This document shows, piece after piece, positions 14,062 to 22,373 of a stretch of DNA of 34,192 nt; position 1 is the first letter of the stretch; every line of letters starts with the position of its first letter. This DNA is from an uncultured euryarchaeote (GTDB lineage Archaea > Thermoplasmatota > Poseidoniia > Poseidoniales > Poseidoniaceae). The stretch is taken from positions 1 through 34,192 of the forward strand of contig CALCOQ010000139.1 of assembly GCA_937897005.1 (NCBI GenBank). Reading direction: 5' to 3'. The notes beneath the pieces were generated by a model. The model made no database searches and was not told the origin of the DNA. It saw only the letters and a program-made list of their open reading frames with translations. The translations under genes were made by a program, and so were the position numbers.

Positions 14062-16989
14062 TCATCGCTTGAAGCTGATGGTTGAACGGCTGGCCTTCAA
14101 TACACCTTCTCTGAACATGATTTTCCTGAATTCTTCCATCCATAGGACTGATGAAGATATCAGAAACAGTACAACCCACGTTGTCCAGTTCAAATATTTC
14201 GTTGAGAGCAATTCGCCGATCTCAAGTCCTGCGAACGGGATGTCGAGGGTGGAATTCTGTACCGTGAAAAGTAATAGAGTTGAGCAGAGAACCAATGAGA
14301 TATTAATCGCCTTGTTGCTGAAAATCCCAAGTTTGAAAACACTATCAGTGACACTACGACAATTCATGACATTGAACAATTGGAATAGAATGAAAACCGC
14401 GAATGCAGCAGTACGAGCAATCTCAAAACGCTCTTCGGCCCACCCCTCCCATGCTTCTTGGTCGCAGCCTCCTTGCTTTGAAGCAGCCAATTTACCATCG
14501 TAGAAGATGTCGCCCCTGTCAAAGGTTCCCATGGTACATACTTCCTGCGTTATGACTGAACCATCAGCGATGTAGAAAACTGTCAGGGTACCGATCACCA
14601 TGACCGAAGCCATCCAGAAGATCAAGGCCATATCAATGATGTTCGGGAGTCCTTCATTGACTGGTTTGGGAGGTACGGACATGACACTGCCATGCTTCTT
14701 TTCAACACCCAATGCGACTGCAGGCGGTCCATCCATGAGGATGTTGATGACCAATATCTGGGTTGCTGTGAAGGGCAGATTCCAACCGAAGACAAATGTG
14801 GATAATATAATGATAGCAACCGCTGCAACATTGGTGGATATCTGGTAACGCACGAAGTTACGGATGTTCTGGTAGATCTTTCGTCCTTCCTCGACAGCAT
14901 GAACGATATTAGCGAAGTTATCATCCTGCAACACCATGTCAGCAGCATCCTTGGCAACATCAGTACCCGCCATGCCCATTGCAATTCCAATGTTGGCTTT
15001 AGAAAGGGCTGGAGCATCATTAACTCCATCTCCAGTCATGGCGACAACCTCGCCATTCTCTTGTAATGCACTGACGATTCTCATCTTCTGGTCTGGAGTG
15101 ACTCTGTGGTAGACATCGGTAGTATCTGCTTTAGGTCTCAATTCTTCATCACTCATTTCTGCTAGACTATAACCGCTCAAGGATATGGAATTGATATCAG
15201 CAATATCCAGATCACGGCCGATGGCAAGTGCGGTTATCTCCTGATCTCCAGTGATCATCTTGACTCTGATGCCAGCCTGCTTGCAGATCCGTATAGCCTC
15301 ATGAACCTCTGCTCTAGGAGGATCTCTGATAGCCACAAGACCGAAGAAGATGAGATCACTCTCCATCACTTCCATATCTGAAGTATCCTCATCTTCCATT
15401 ACGCGACGGCCACATAATGCAAGCACTCTCATTGCTTGCGCGGCCATTTCACTATTCACTTCCATGATTTGGTCGATGTCAGAAGTTCTGAATTCCCTCT
15501 CAACACCATTATTGATGATCCTTGAAGTAATATCTCGGTATCCGCCAGCAGCTCCTTTCGACAATACCCATGTCTCTCCATCGATCTCATTGATAGTGGT
15601 CATTCGTTTACGATCTGGATCAAAGAAGAACTCGAATGAACGTGGAAACAGCTCATCCAGGTGTTCAAGTTCCCCATGGACCTTCCATCCAAAAACAGCA
15701 CAGGCAGAGTCTGTTGGGTCACCTATTGCTTCCCATTGGCCGTCGAACCTGTGAATCGTACTGTTGTGACACAAGGCCGCGCATAGAGAGCCCATGCGAA
15801 ATGAAAATCCGTCCAACCTTGCATCAACCTGCTCCTTTGAAAGAACGGAATCATCAGAAATCACCCCCCCTGTTGTCGGATTGAAACCTTCACCTGATAC
15901 AAGGTGGTCATCATCCAGAGTCCAGAATCTTCGGACAGTCATTTGATTCTTGGTCAGAGTTCCAGTCTTGTCAGTACAGATGATGGTTGTGGCGCCAAGG
16001 GTTTCAACCGCTTTCATTCGTCGCACTATCGCCTTGTGTTTTGCCATGTTACGCATTCCCAAAGCAAGTGTGATGACCAGAATTATCGGTAATCCCTCAG
16101 GAACAATGGCGACAAAAATTGCGATTGCCACGATGAATTGCTCAATGGCTGCATCAAGCAGATCTGCTCCTTCAAGATAAGCCATTGCCATTTTCAGTGA
16201 GACCAGCAAGACAGCTACGAAGAGAGCAATGAACCCTAGAAAACGTCCTAGAGATTCCAGTTTGGATTCAAGAGGCGTCTTTGGAGTAACAGCATCTGCA
16301 ATACCACTTGCTATGTGTCCCAATTCAGTCTGCATCCCAGTATGTACCACTACACCAATAGCGCGTCCCCTTGCCGCAACCGTACCCATGAATGCCATGT
16401 TGGATTGTTCTGCAAGGATCCTCCTTCCATGGATTGCATGTGCAGATTTCGAAACAGCATCAGATTCACCAGTCAGTGCAGATTCATTGATCTTGAATTG
16501 GTATATCTCAGTCAACCTGATATCCGCGGGGATGTTATGCCCTTCCTCCATCTTGACAATATCTCCAGGTACCAGATCAAATGTTGGAATCTCCAATTCT
16601 CTACCTTCTCTTTCGACGATACAATTGCTTACAGCCATCTGCTTGAGTGCATCCATCGCTTGTTCAGCCTGCTCCTCTTGCCAATATCCAAAAACAGCAT
16701 TGATGGTCAAAACAAGGAAAATGAATATCGCATCTCCAGGCTGCTGAAAATTATGGATGACTAAAGAAATGACTGCTGCTCCCATCAATAGATAGATCAA
16801 AGGGTCATTGAACTGAGATATCAGTCTTCGCCACCAAGGACTCTTCTCAGGCTCCTCGAGTTGATTGGGCCCATATTCCTTCAATCTCTGAGATGCCTCT
16901 TCATCCGTGAGACCTTCAGTACAAGTTGATAAATTGTCAAACACAACTTCCGGTTCCAATGTGAACCATTTGGTATTCTTCTCCCCCAT
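14062..16989 (-). CDS. P2A-type Ca2+-transporting ATPase, secretory-pathway-like
   Basis: 975-residue cation pump. Cation-ATPase N domain (residues 1-75), actuator TGES (174-177), phosphorylation site D340 in CTDKTGTLT, hinge MTGDGVNDAPAL, and about ten membrane helices. The M4 motif PEGLP (297-301) and M6 NILMDGPPA keep the residues of Ca2+ site II. In M5 the segment reads STNVAAVA, with Ala where SERCA has its site I Glu, and M6 has Met before the Asp (LMD), as in SPCA/PMR1 pumps. This suggests one Ca2+ (or Mn2+) per cycle. A long loop (TQEVCTMGTFDRGD) lies between late helices. Located 57 bases after the mqnE start, probably its own transcription unit. Ion specificity is inferred. Confidence 0.9.
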   Translation of the reverse strand: MGEKNTKWFTLEPEVVFDNLSTCTEGLTDEEASQRLKEYGPNQLEEPEKSPWWRRLISQFNDPLIYLLMGAAVISLVIHNFQQPGDAIFIFLVLTINAVFGYWQEEQAEQAMDALKQMAVSNCIVEREGRELEIPTFDLVPGDIVKMEEGHNIPADIRLTEIYQFKINESALTGESDAVSKSAHAIHGRRILAEQSNMAFMGTVAARGRAIGVVVHTGMQTELGHIASGIADAVTPKTPLESKLESLGRFLGFIALFVAVLLVSLKMAMAYLEGADLLDAAIEQFIVAIAIFVAIVPEGLPIILVITLALGMRNMAKHKAIVRRMKAVETLGATTIICTDKTGTLTKNQMTVRRFWTLDDDHLVSGEGFNPTTGGVISDDSVLSKEQVDARLDGFSFRMGSLCAALCHNSTIHRFDGQWEAIGDPTDSACAVFGWKVHGELEHLDELFPRSFEFFFDPDRKRMTTINEIDGETWVLSKGAAGGYRDITSRIINNGVEREFRTSDIDQIMEVNSEMAAQAMRVLALCGRRVMEDEDTSDMEVMESDLIFFGLVAIRDPPRAEVHEAIRICKQAGIRVKMITGDQEITALAIGRDLDIADINSISLSGYSLAEMSDEELRPKADTTDVYHRVTPDQKMRIVSALQENGEVVAMTGDGVNDAPALSKANIGIAMGMAGTDVAKDAADMVLQDDNFANIVHAVEEGRKIYQNIRNFVRYQISTNVAAVAIIILSTFVFGWNLPFTATQILVINILMDGPPAVALGVEKKHGSVMSVPPKPVNEGLPNIIDMALIFWMASVMVIGTLTVFYIADGSVITQEVCTMGTFDRGDIFYDGKLAASKQGGCDQEAWEGWAEERFEIARTAAFAVFILFQLFNVMNCRSVTDSVFKLGIFSNKAINISLVLCSTLLLFTVQNSTLDIPFAGLEIGELLSTKYLNWTTWVVLFLISSSVLWMEEFRKIMFREGVLKASRSTISFKR

Positions 16990-17124
16990 GGTTCACCACC
17001 TGAACAAGGCTCCGTATCAACGGAATGTGATAAGCATGACTCTACCGGTGGATGGCATGCTTGAATTAGATATTTTGATGGTAATTGCGAATCATTGAGA
17101 AGTAATGCCTCTTCGCCGTAATGC
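16990..17124. promoter_or_regulatory. Divergent promoter region, Ca2+ ATPase and OPT transporter
   Basis: 135 non-coding bases between divergent starts. For the rightward OPT gene, TAGATATTTT at 17067-17076 is a possible TATA element, placing transcription start near 17100. For the leftward ATPase, GCTTATCAC (read on the minus strand, 17028-17036) is a weaker candidate. No clear operator palindrome seen. Confidence 0.35.
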
Positions 17125-19203
17125 ATGTCTGAGCATCAACCCTACGTTCCAGCGGACAAGGTGTTACCGGAGTTGACCACCCGGGTCATAGTCATCGGAA
17201 TTATACTCGGTGCGGTTATGACAGCAGCCAATGCTTACCTAGGGATGTTGGTAGGTATGACAGTAAGTGCATCGATTCCCGCTGCGGTCATGTCGATGTT
17301 GATTCTGCGCGGTTTCAAATTCGATGATGTATCCATTCTTGAGAATAATTCCGTTCAGACAATGGCATCGGCTGGAGAAAGCCTTGCTGCAGGTATCATC
17401 TTCACAGTACCTGCATTGTTGGTTATGGGAATCTGGTCGGACATCAACTGGGTTGACACTTTCATCATCGCCTTTCTAGGTGGTGTTCTCGGAACGATGT
17501 TCACCATAGCACTGCGCAGGGTGTTCATAGTTGAGGAAGCACTGCCATATCCTGAAGGCGTGGCATGCAGGGAAGTTCTGGTATCTGGTGAAGAAGGCGG
17601 AAGTGGATTGATCGCTATCATCTATGCCCTGATCATTGGCGGTCTGTTCGGTTGGTGTGTCAAGGGGATGCATCTGGTCAAGCATAGTGTTCACAGAGCA
17701 TTCGACCTTGGAGGTGTACGTGCATATGTGGGTTCAGAGATGTCGATTGCCCTGTTCTCAGTGGGATACATCGTTGGTTTGCGGATTGCATCATTCATAT
17801 TCTTGGGAGGTGTACTCGGGTTCGGCGTTCTAGTGCCGCTATATGGTATGGTCAACGGTTGGCCAGCCGGCATCAGTTCGACAGATGCATTCATGGTGAT
17901 CTGGAATGAGCAGATCCGATTCGTTGGAGTCGGAGCCATGGTTGTTGGCGGGGTCTACACTCTATGGACGATGCGGAAGACCATCATGACCGGATTCAAG
18001 AAAGCCTTGAATTTCACGGATCTGGATGAAACCGAGGAGCAACTCCGGACAGAGATAGATATCGACATGCGTAAAGTTTTGATCGTATGTGGAGTTATTG
18101 CAGCGTTGACATTCCTGTTTTATTGGTGGAGAACAGGCAGTCTTGTCCTTGCCATTGTCGGAGCATTATTCCTCGCTGTTGCAGCCTTCTTCTTCTCTGC
18201 AGTTGCCGGATATATCGCCGGAGTCGTTGGTTCAAGCAATTCACCAGTTTCTGGAATGACGATTGCGACATTGCTGTTTACTGCCATGATCGTCTGGGTT
18301 GTTGGTGACTTCATCCTCGGGATGAGAAAAGAGGACCTTATGTACGCTACTCTGATCATCGCAGCTGTCGTGGCTGTGAATGCAGCCATCGCTGGAGATG
18401 TGATGCAGGATCTCAAGACAGGGCATATGGTTGGAGCAACTCCGTACAAACAACAGATCGCTGAAATCATCGGTGTGGTGGTTGGTGCCATTGTCATTGG
18501 ACCAGTGTTGTGGTTGCTTAATGAAGCATTCAGAATCACCAAGACACATTGTTATGACAACCCCCCTAACAACTGGGACCCGGCTAAGGAAACTTTGCAA
18601 CAGGCGTGTGAGGGAGCATTATTGGCCCCGCAAGCAGAACTGATAGGTTCTATCATCCAAGGGATTTTTGGTGGCGAGTTGAATTTACCAATGATCACAT
18701 TAGGTGCGCTCATTGCCGTGATAATCATATGGCGGAAGATGCCAGTCATGTCAGTCGCCATTGGCATCTACCTTCCTCTTTCTCTCTCAGTGCCTATCAT
18801 GGTAGGAGGCCTTGTCAGCCACATTGTTGTGAAATCGGCTCACAGGAGGGTTGACGGAGAGTTGCTCGATGAGCCTTCACAAGAGGCGTTGGAGGCTGGT
18901 GAAGAGGTGGCTTCTCGTGGCGTTCTTCTGGGAGCGGGATTCATTGCAGGAGAATCGCTGATGGGAGTGTTAATCGCTTTCATCATCGTGGTTTGGAATG
19001 AGCCACATGAACTCATCGGATTGGGAGAACTTGGAGATTTCTGGACACTGTTGTTCTATGGATGGTTCATCGCAGTGTTCGTATTCTTGGTTTCCCGTTC
19101 ATTGCCGCTGAGTAAAGACGGCTCCAATCTCATCACTGATACAATGGCAGTGATTTCTGATGGTTTCAAACGATTCATCCGAGCATTCTCGCCTCAGAAA
19201 TGA
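17125..19203 (+). CDS. OPT-family oligopeptide/metal-chelate transporter
   Basis: 692-residue polytopic membrane protein of the oligopeptide transporter (OPT) superfamily, proton-driven importers of peptides or metal chelates. N-terminal LTTRVIVIGIILGAVMTAANAYLGMLVGMTV, the family motif ALPYPEGVACREVL near residues 138-151, NAAIAGDVMQDLKTGHMVGATP, and a closing GxxxGE-containing helix (LGAGFIAGESLMGVL) are all typical of the prokaryotic OPT branch. At least 14 hydrophobic segments are apparent. A hydrophilic loop near residue 480 holds Cys and Pro residues (HCYDNPPNNWDP). Peptide uptake suits a protein-degrading heterotroph, but the substrate is inferred. Confidence 0.92.
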   Translation: MSEHQPYVPADKVLPELTTRVIVIGIILGAVMTAANAYLGMLVGMTVSASIPAAVMSMLILRGFKFDDVSILENNSVQTMASAGESLAAGIIFTVPALLVMGIWSDINWVDTFIIAFLGGVLGTMFTIALRRVFIVEEALPYPEGVACREVLVSGEEGGSGLIAIIYALIIGGLFGWCVKGMHLVKHSVHRAFDLGGVRAYVGSEMSIALFSVGYIVGLRIASFIFLGGVLGFGVLVPLYGMVNGWPAGISSTDAFMVIWNEQIRFVGVGAMVVGGVYTLWTMRKTIMTGFKKALNFTDLDETEEQLRTEIDIDMRKVLIVCGVIAALTFLFYWWRTGSLVLAIVGALFLAVAAFFFSAVAGYIAGVVGSSNSPVSGMTIATLLFTAMIVWVVGDFILGMRKEDLMYATLIIAAVVAVNAAIAGDVMQDLKTGHMVGATPYKQQIAEIIGVVVGAIVIGPVLWLLNEAFRITKTHCYDNPPNNWDPAKETLQQACEGALLAPQAELIGSIIQGIFGGELNLPMITLGALIAVIIIWRKMPVMSVAIGIYLPLSLSVPIMVGGLVSHIVVKSAHRRVDGELLDEPSQEALEAGEEVASRGVLLGAGFIAGESLMGVLIAFIIVVWNEPHELIGLGELGDFWTLLFYGWFIAVFVFLVSRSLPLSKDGSNLITDTMAVISDGFKRFIRAFSPQK

Positions 19204-19284
19204 TTGCGCTTGTCGATTTTGCTCGCGACTGAAGATGTGAATGTTGAAAGGCCCCATCGACAGCCATCTACATGAGGGGAGTCA

Positions 19285-20130
19285 ATGATGGTGACAGAAC
19301 CGAGCAGGACTGCACGATTGGAAGACATCGCCAGGCATTGTAGGGCACATATTCTCAGGATGACTCATCGTGCTGCTGCAGGCCATCCGGGGGGCTCGTT
19401 ATCTGAAATTGACATTCTCACAGCACTATATCATCAGCGTCTCAGGGTAAGGCCTGAAGAACCAGATTGGCCGGATAGAGACCGTTTCATTCTATCCAAA
19501 GGACACGCAAGTCCAGGGATGTATGCAATTCTTGCAGAGAAGGGATTCATAACCCATTCAGATCTTGAATCATATCGCGTACTTGGAGGAATCTGTCAGG
19601 GGCATGTGGATATGAAATGGACTCCCGGGGTTGATTTCAGTGCAGGCTCACTTGGTATGGGACTATCTTTTGGAATTGGCTGTTCAATCGCCGCACGACT
19701 CGATGAGAGTGAACGCACAACTTGGGTCATGTTGGGTGATGGTGAACTTCAGGAAGGCAGCGTGTGGGAAGCGGTCATGGCTGCAAAACATCACGAGCTT
19801 GGCAATCTGAAGGTGATAGTTGATATGAACGGCATCCAGAATGATGATTTTGTCGATGTGCAGATGAGGATGTTCGATATACCAGCAAAGTGGTCTGGTT
19901 TCGGGTGGCCTGTGAAGGTTATCGATGGCCATGATATGGAGGAGATACTGGATGGTATTGCATGGGCAGATTCCATCACTGACGGTCCTGCCGTCATCAT
20001 TGCGCATACAGTCAAAGGCAAAGGTGTATCATTCATGGAGAACAACCCTGCATTTCATGGAGCAGCGCCTTCTGACGAGCAGTTGGCCCAAGGTCTTGAG
20101 GAATTAGGATTTGATGGGGGTGAACTCTGA
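19285..20130 (+). CDS. Transketolase, N-terminal (ThDP-binding) subunit
   Basis: 281 residues, corresponding to the pyrophosphate-binding half of transketolase, which in many archaea and some bacteria is encoded separately. Motifs: AAGHPGGSLSEIDIL, RDRFILSKGHASPGMYA, SLGMGLSFGIG, and the ThDP-binding GDGELQEGSVWEA...VDMNGIQ. It transfers two-carbon units between sugar phosphates in the non-oxidative pentose phosphate pathway. A GAGGGGAG-like site lies just before the ATG. Its TGA shares one base with the ATG of the C-terminal subunit gene (TGATG). Confidence 0.95.
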   Translation: MMVTEPSRTARLEDIARHCRAHILRMTHRAAAGHPGGSLSEIDILTALYHQRLRVRPEEPDWPDRDRFILSKGHASPGMYAILAEKGFITHSDLESYRVLGGICQGHVDMKWTPGVDFSAGSLGMGLSFGIGCSIAARLDESERTTWVMLGDGELQEGSVWEAVMAAKHHELGNLKVIVDMNGIQNDDFVDVQMRMFDIPAKWSGFGWPVKVIDGHDMEEILDGIAWADSITDGPAVIIAHTVKGKGVSFMENNPAFHGAAPSDEQLAQGLEELGFDGGEL

Positions 20131-21068
20131 TGATGGCTGCTTCACGTGATGGATACGGAGATGGTTTGCTGGAGATTTCAAATGACCGGCATGTGGTCGT
20201 GCTCGAAGCAGATCTCGGCAAATCAACTAAATCTCTTCATTTCAGGAAGGCAAACCCAGAGAGAACAGTATCCTGTGGTATCGGCGAGCAGAACATGATG
20301 CTCATCGCAGCCGGACTTGCATCTTGTGGATACAAACCATTCGCAAGCACATTCGCCATTTTTACTGAGCGCGCTTTTGAGCAGGTGCGAAACGGTATCG
20401 CCCGCCCGAATCTACCGGTTCATATCTGCGGTAGTCATGGAGGTAGCCATACAGGAACCGATGGCAGCAGTGCACAATCGATAGAGGATCTTGCTATTTA
20501 CCGCAGTCTTCCAAACATGACCGTAATGCATCCTTGTGATGATGTCAGTGCCAGTGTTTTGACTCAACAATGTCTTGAATTATCCGGCCCTTCGTACATG
20601 CGCACTGCAAGGAACAAGACTCCAGTCATCCATGCTGAAAGGGAAGCAGAATTACAAATCGGCAAAGGGGTGTTGTTGAAGCAAGGAAGCGATGTTGCGT
20701 TGATCGCCTGTGGAGTATTGGTGAGTAAATCCCTCGAAGCAGCAGCTGAATTGGAGAATGCTGGGATTTCTGCATGTGTTATCGATATGCATACAATAAA
20801 GCCGCTTGATACGAAACTCCTCGACGATATTGTCATAGATACTGGATGTGTTGTGACTGCAGAAGACCACTCGATCATTGGAGGTCTTGGCGGAGCGGTT
20901 GCGGAACATCTATCCTCATCCACTCCAGTCCCTTTGGAAAGAGTCGGAGTCAAGGATAGATTCGGCGAGTCTGGTCAAGCAGAGGAAATGCTGGATCTAC
21001 TGAATATCAATACTGCTGACATCGTTGAGGCAGCAAAGCGAGCGATTGAAAGAAAGAACAGGAGTTGA
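20130..21068 (+). CDS. Transketolase, C-terminal subunit
   Basis: 312 residues: the pyrimidine-binding and C-terminal domains of transketolase. The catalytic glutamate is in SCGIGEQNMMLIAAGLA; CGSHGGSHTGTDGSSAQSIEDLA and the C-terminal HTIKPLD...TAEDHSIIGGLGGAVAE motif are typical. It forms the active enzyme with the preceding gene product, to which it is joined by a one-base overlap. The transaldolase start follows five bases after its stop, forming a three-gene pentose phosphate operon. Confidence 0.95.
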   Translation: MMAASRDGYGDGLLEISNDRHVVVLEADLGKSTKSLHFRKANPERTVSCGIGEQNMMLIAAGLASCGYKPFASTFAIFTERAFEQVRNGIARPNLPVHICGSHGGSHTGTDGSSAQSIEDLAIYRSLPNMTVMHPCDDVSASVLTQQCLELSGPSYMRTARNKTPVIHAEREAELQIGKGVLLKQGSDVALIACGVLVSKSLEAAAELENAGISACVIDMHTIKPLDTKLLDDIVIDTGCVVTAEDHSIIGGLGGAVAEHLSSSTPVPLERVGVKDRFGESGQAEEMLDLLNINTADIVEAAKRAIERKNRS

Positions 21069-21072
21069 GAAC

Positions 21073-21735
21073 ATGGAATTTTTCTTGGACACAGCAGAGA
21101 TTGAAGAGGTACGTGAGATTGCAGCATGGGGTATTCTTGATGGAGTTACCACCAATCCAAGTCTGATCAAGAAATCCGGACGTGATTTCAAGCAGGTGGT
21201 CCGTGAGATTGCTGAGATATGTGATGGTCCCATTTCGGCTGAAGTCACCGCAATGGATACCGAGGGGATGGTTGAACAGGGCCTGGCATTGAAGGATGAA
21301 CTGCCTGATAATGTAATCATCAAGGTTCCATGTACCCCTGAAGGTCTGGCTGCGACCAAGATTCTATCCGACCAAGGAATCGGCGTCAATGTCACTTTGA
21401 TATTCAATGCCTCCCAAGCAGTCATGGCCGCCAAGGCTGGAGCGATGTATGTTTCTCCCTTCATAGGTCGTATCGATGATACTGGGGCAGATGGAATGGA
21501 TCTGATGGCTGAAATCATGACGATATGGGATTATTATCCGGAACTGGACACCAAGGTACTTGCTGCTTCGATCAGAAATCCCATGCATATTCTTCAAGCC
21601 ATGCAAATGGGCACTCATACTGCAACAATGCCTACCAATATTTTCAGACAACTGGTAAAGCACCCATTGACTGACAAGGGTCTTCAACAATTCTTGGATG
21701 ATTGGACAGAAGTCGAGGCTGCAGGCAACGCATGA
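21073..21735 (+). CDS. tal: Transaldolase (small, FSA/TalC-type)
   Basis: 220 residues from the ATG at 21073; the frame opens earlier at 21025 but that part overlaps transketolase, and the MEFFLDTAEIEEV start is standard for the family. The Schiff-base lysine is K84 in NVIIKVPCTPEGLAA; GVTTNPSLI, NVTLIFNASQA and YVSPFIGRIDD are the other signatures. It transfers dihydroxyacetone units between sugar phosphates. Small transaldolases and fructose-6-phosphate aldolases share this fold; the transketolase operon context favours transaldolase. GGAG lies 8-9 bases upstream of the ATG. Confidence 0.94.
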   Translation: MEFFLDTAEIEEVREIAAWGILDGVTTNPSLIKKSGRDFKQVVREIAEICDGPISAEVTAMDTEGMVEQGLALKDELPDNVIIKVPCTPEGLAATKILSDQGIGVNVTLIFNASQAVMAAKAGAMYVSPFIGRIDDTGADGMDLMAEIMTIWDYYPELDTKVLAASIRNPMHILQAMQMGTHTATMPTNIFRQLVKHPLTDKGLQQFLDDWTEVEAAGNA

Positions 21736-21809
21736 ACCCCATCCCTGCTCCAGTTGCAGGATATGACTCTCAAAAGCCTTGAAGAAGGGATGCAGGGTCA
21801 ACTAGTCTC

Positions 21810-21814
21810 GGAGG
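21810..21814 (+). promoter_or_regulatory. GGAGG ribosome binding site deciding a TTG start
   Basis: GGAGG sits seven bases before the TTG at 21822. No ATG or GTG opens the downstream frame nearby, so this site supports initiation at TTG. Confidence 0.55.
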
Positions 21815-21821
21815 ACTCCAC

Positions 21822-22367
21822 TTGAGTGATAGCAAGGGTAAACTTCAGCAGTTGCTGGATGGGGAACTGGACCCTTCAGAAATTGCCAATGACCCGACCT
21901 TGTCCAGTCTTGCTGAAAGAATATATGGAATGGATATCAAGGCTCTGATGGCCGAGAAGGGCATCATCACCCCCATTTCCAAGGATGAAGATCCAGCCAC
22001 ATCCACAGGGATTTCCTCGAATCCAATGGTGGAAGTGATTCCGGAAGCATCCTCTCTAATGGCAATACCACCACCTCCAGCACCAATTCCCGGAACAGTT
22101 GCTACAGGTAGAAAGCCATTGTTCATCATTCTAGGATTGTTGGCTTTAGGTGTTTCAATCTTCAATCTGATCGTCGGACTAGGAGAGATATACAATCCAT
22201 GTACATCTGATTGGTGCTCACAGAACATGAAGTTGAACTGGCTATCTCCACACCAGATTTCCAGCGATACCGGTTGGGGACATGTCGGCACTCCTGGGGT
22301 TCCTGATTATGCGATGATTGCTGGCGGTACGATACTGACTATTCTTGGATTGCGAAAGAAGGCATGA
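21822..22367 (+). CDS. Small membrane protein, unknown function
   Basis: 181 residues, starting at TTG after a good ribosome binding site. The N-terminal ~70 residues are helical and soluble-looking (KLQQLLDGELDPSEIANDPTLSSLAERIYGMD). A Pro-rich linker (PPPPAPIPG) follows, then a transmembrane helix (FIILGLLALGVSIFNLIVGL), an extracellular loop with two Cys (NPCTSDWCS) that may form a disulfide, and a second helix near the end (AMIAGGTILTILGL) with a basic RKKA tail. No known domain recognised. It lies 86 bases after transaldolase and only six bases before proS. Confidence 0.75.
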   Translation: MSDSKGKLQQLLDGELDPSEIANDPTLSSLAERIYGMDIKALMAEKGIITPISKDEDPATSTGISSNPMVEVIPEASSLMAIPPPPAPIPGTVATGRKPLFIILGLLALGVSIFNLIVGLGEIYNPCTSDWCSQNMKLNWLSPHQISSDTGWGHVGTPGVPDYAMIAGGTILTILGLRKKA

Positions 22368-22373
22368 GGTGGA

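Noticed and set aside
13865..14503. 212-codon plus-strand open frame
   Set aside because: Antisense to mqnE and the Ca2+ ATPase, both of which have full motif sets; low-complexity Ser/Asn-rich product.
19204..19284. Gap between OPT transporter and transketolase inspected for a small RNA or tRNA
   Set aside because: 81 bases with no cloverleaf or stable stem and no T-loop consensus; only a ribosome binding site near its end.
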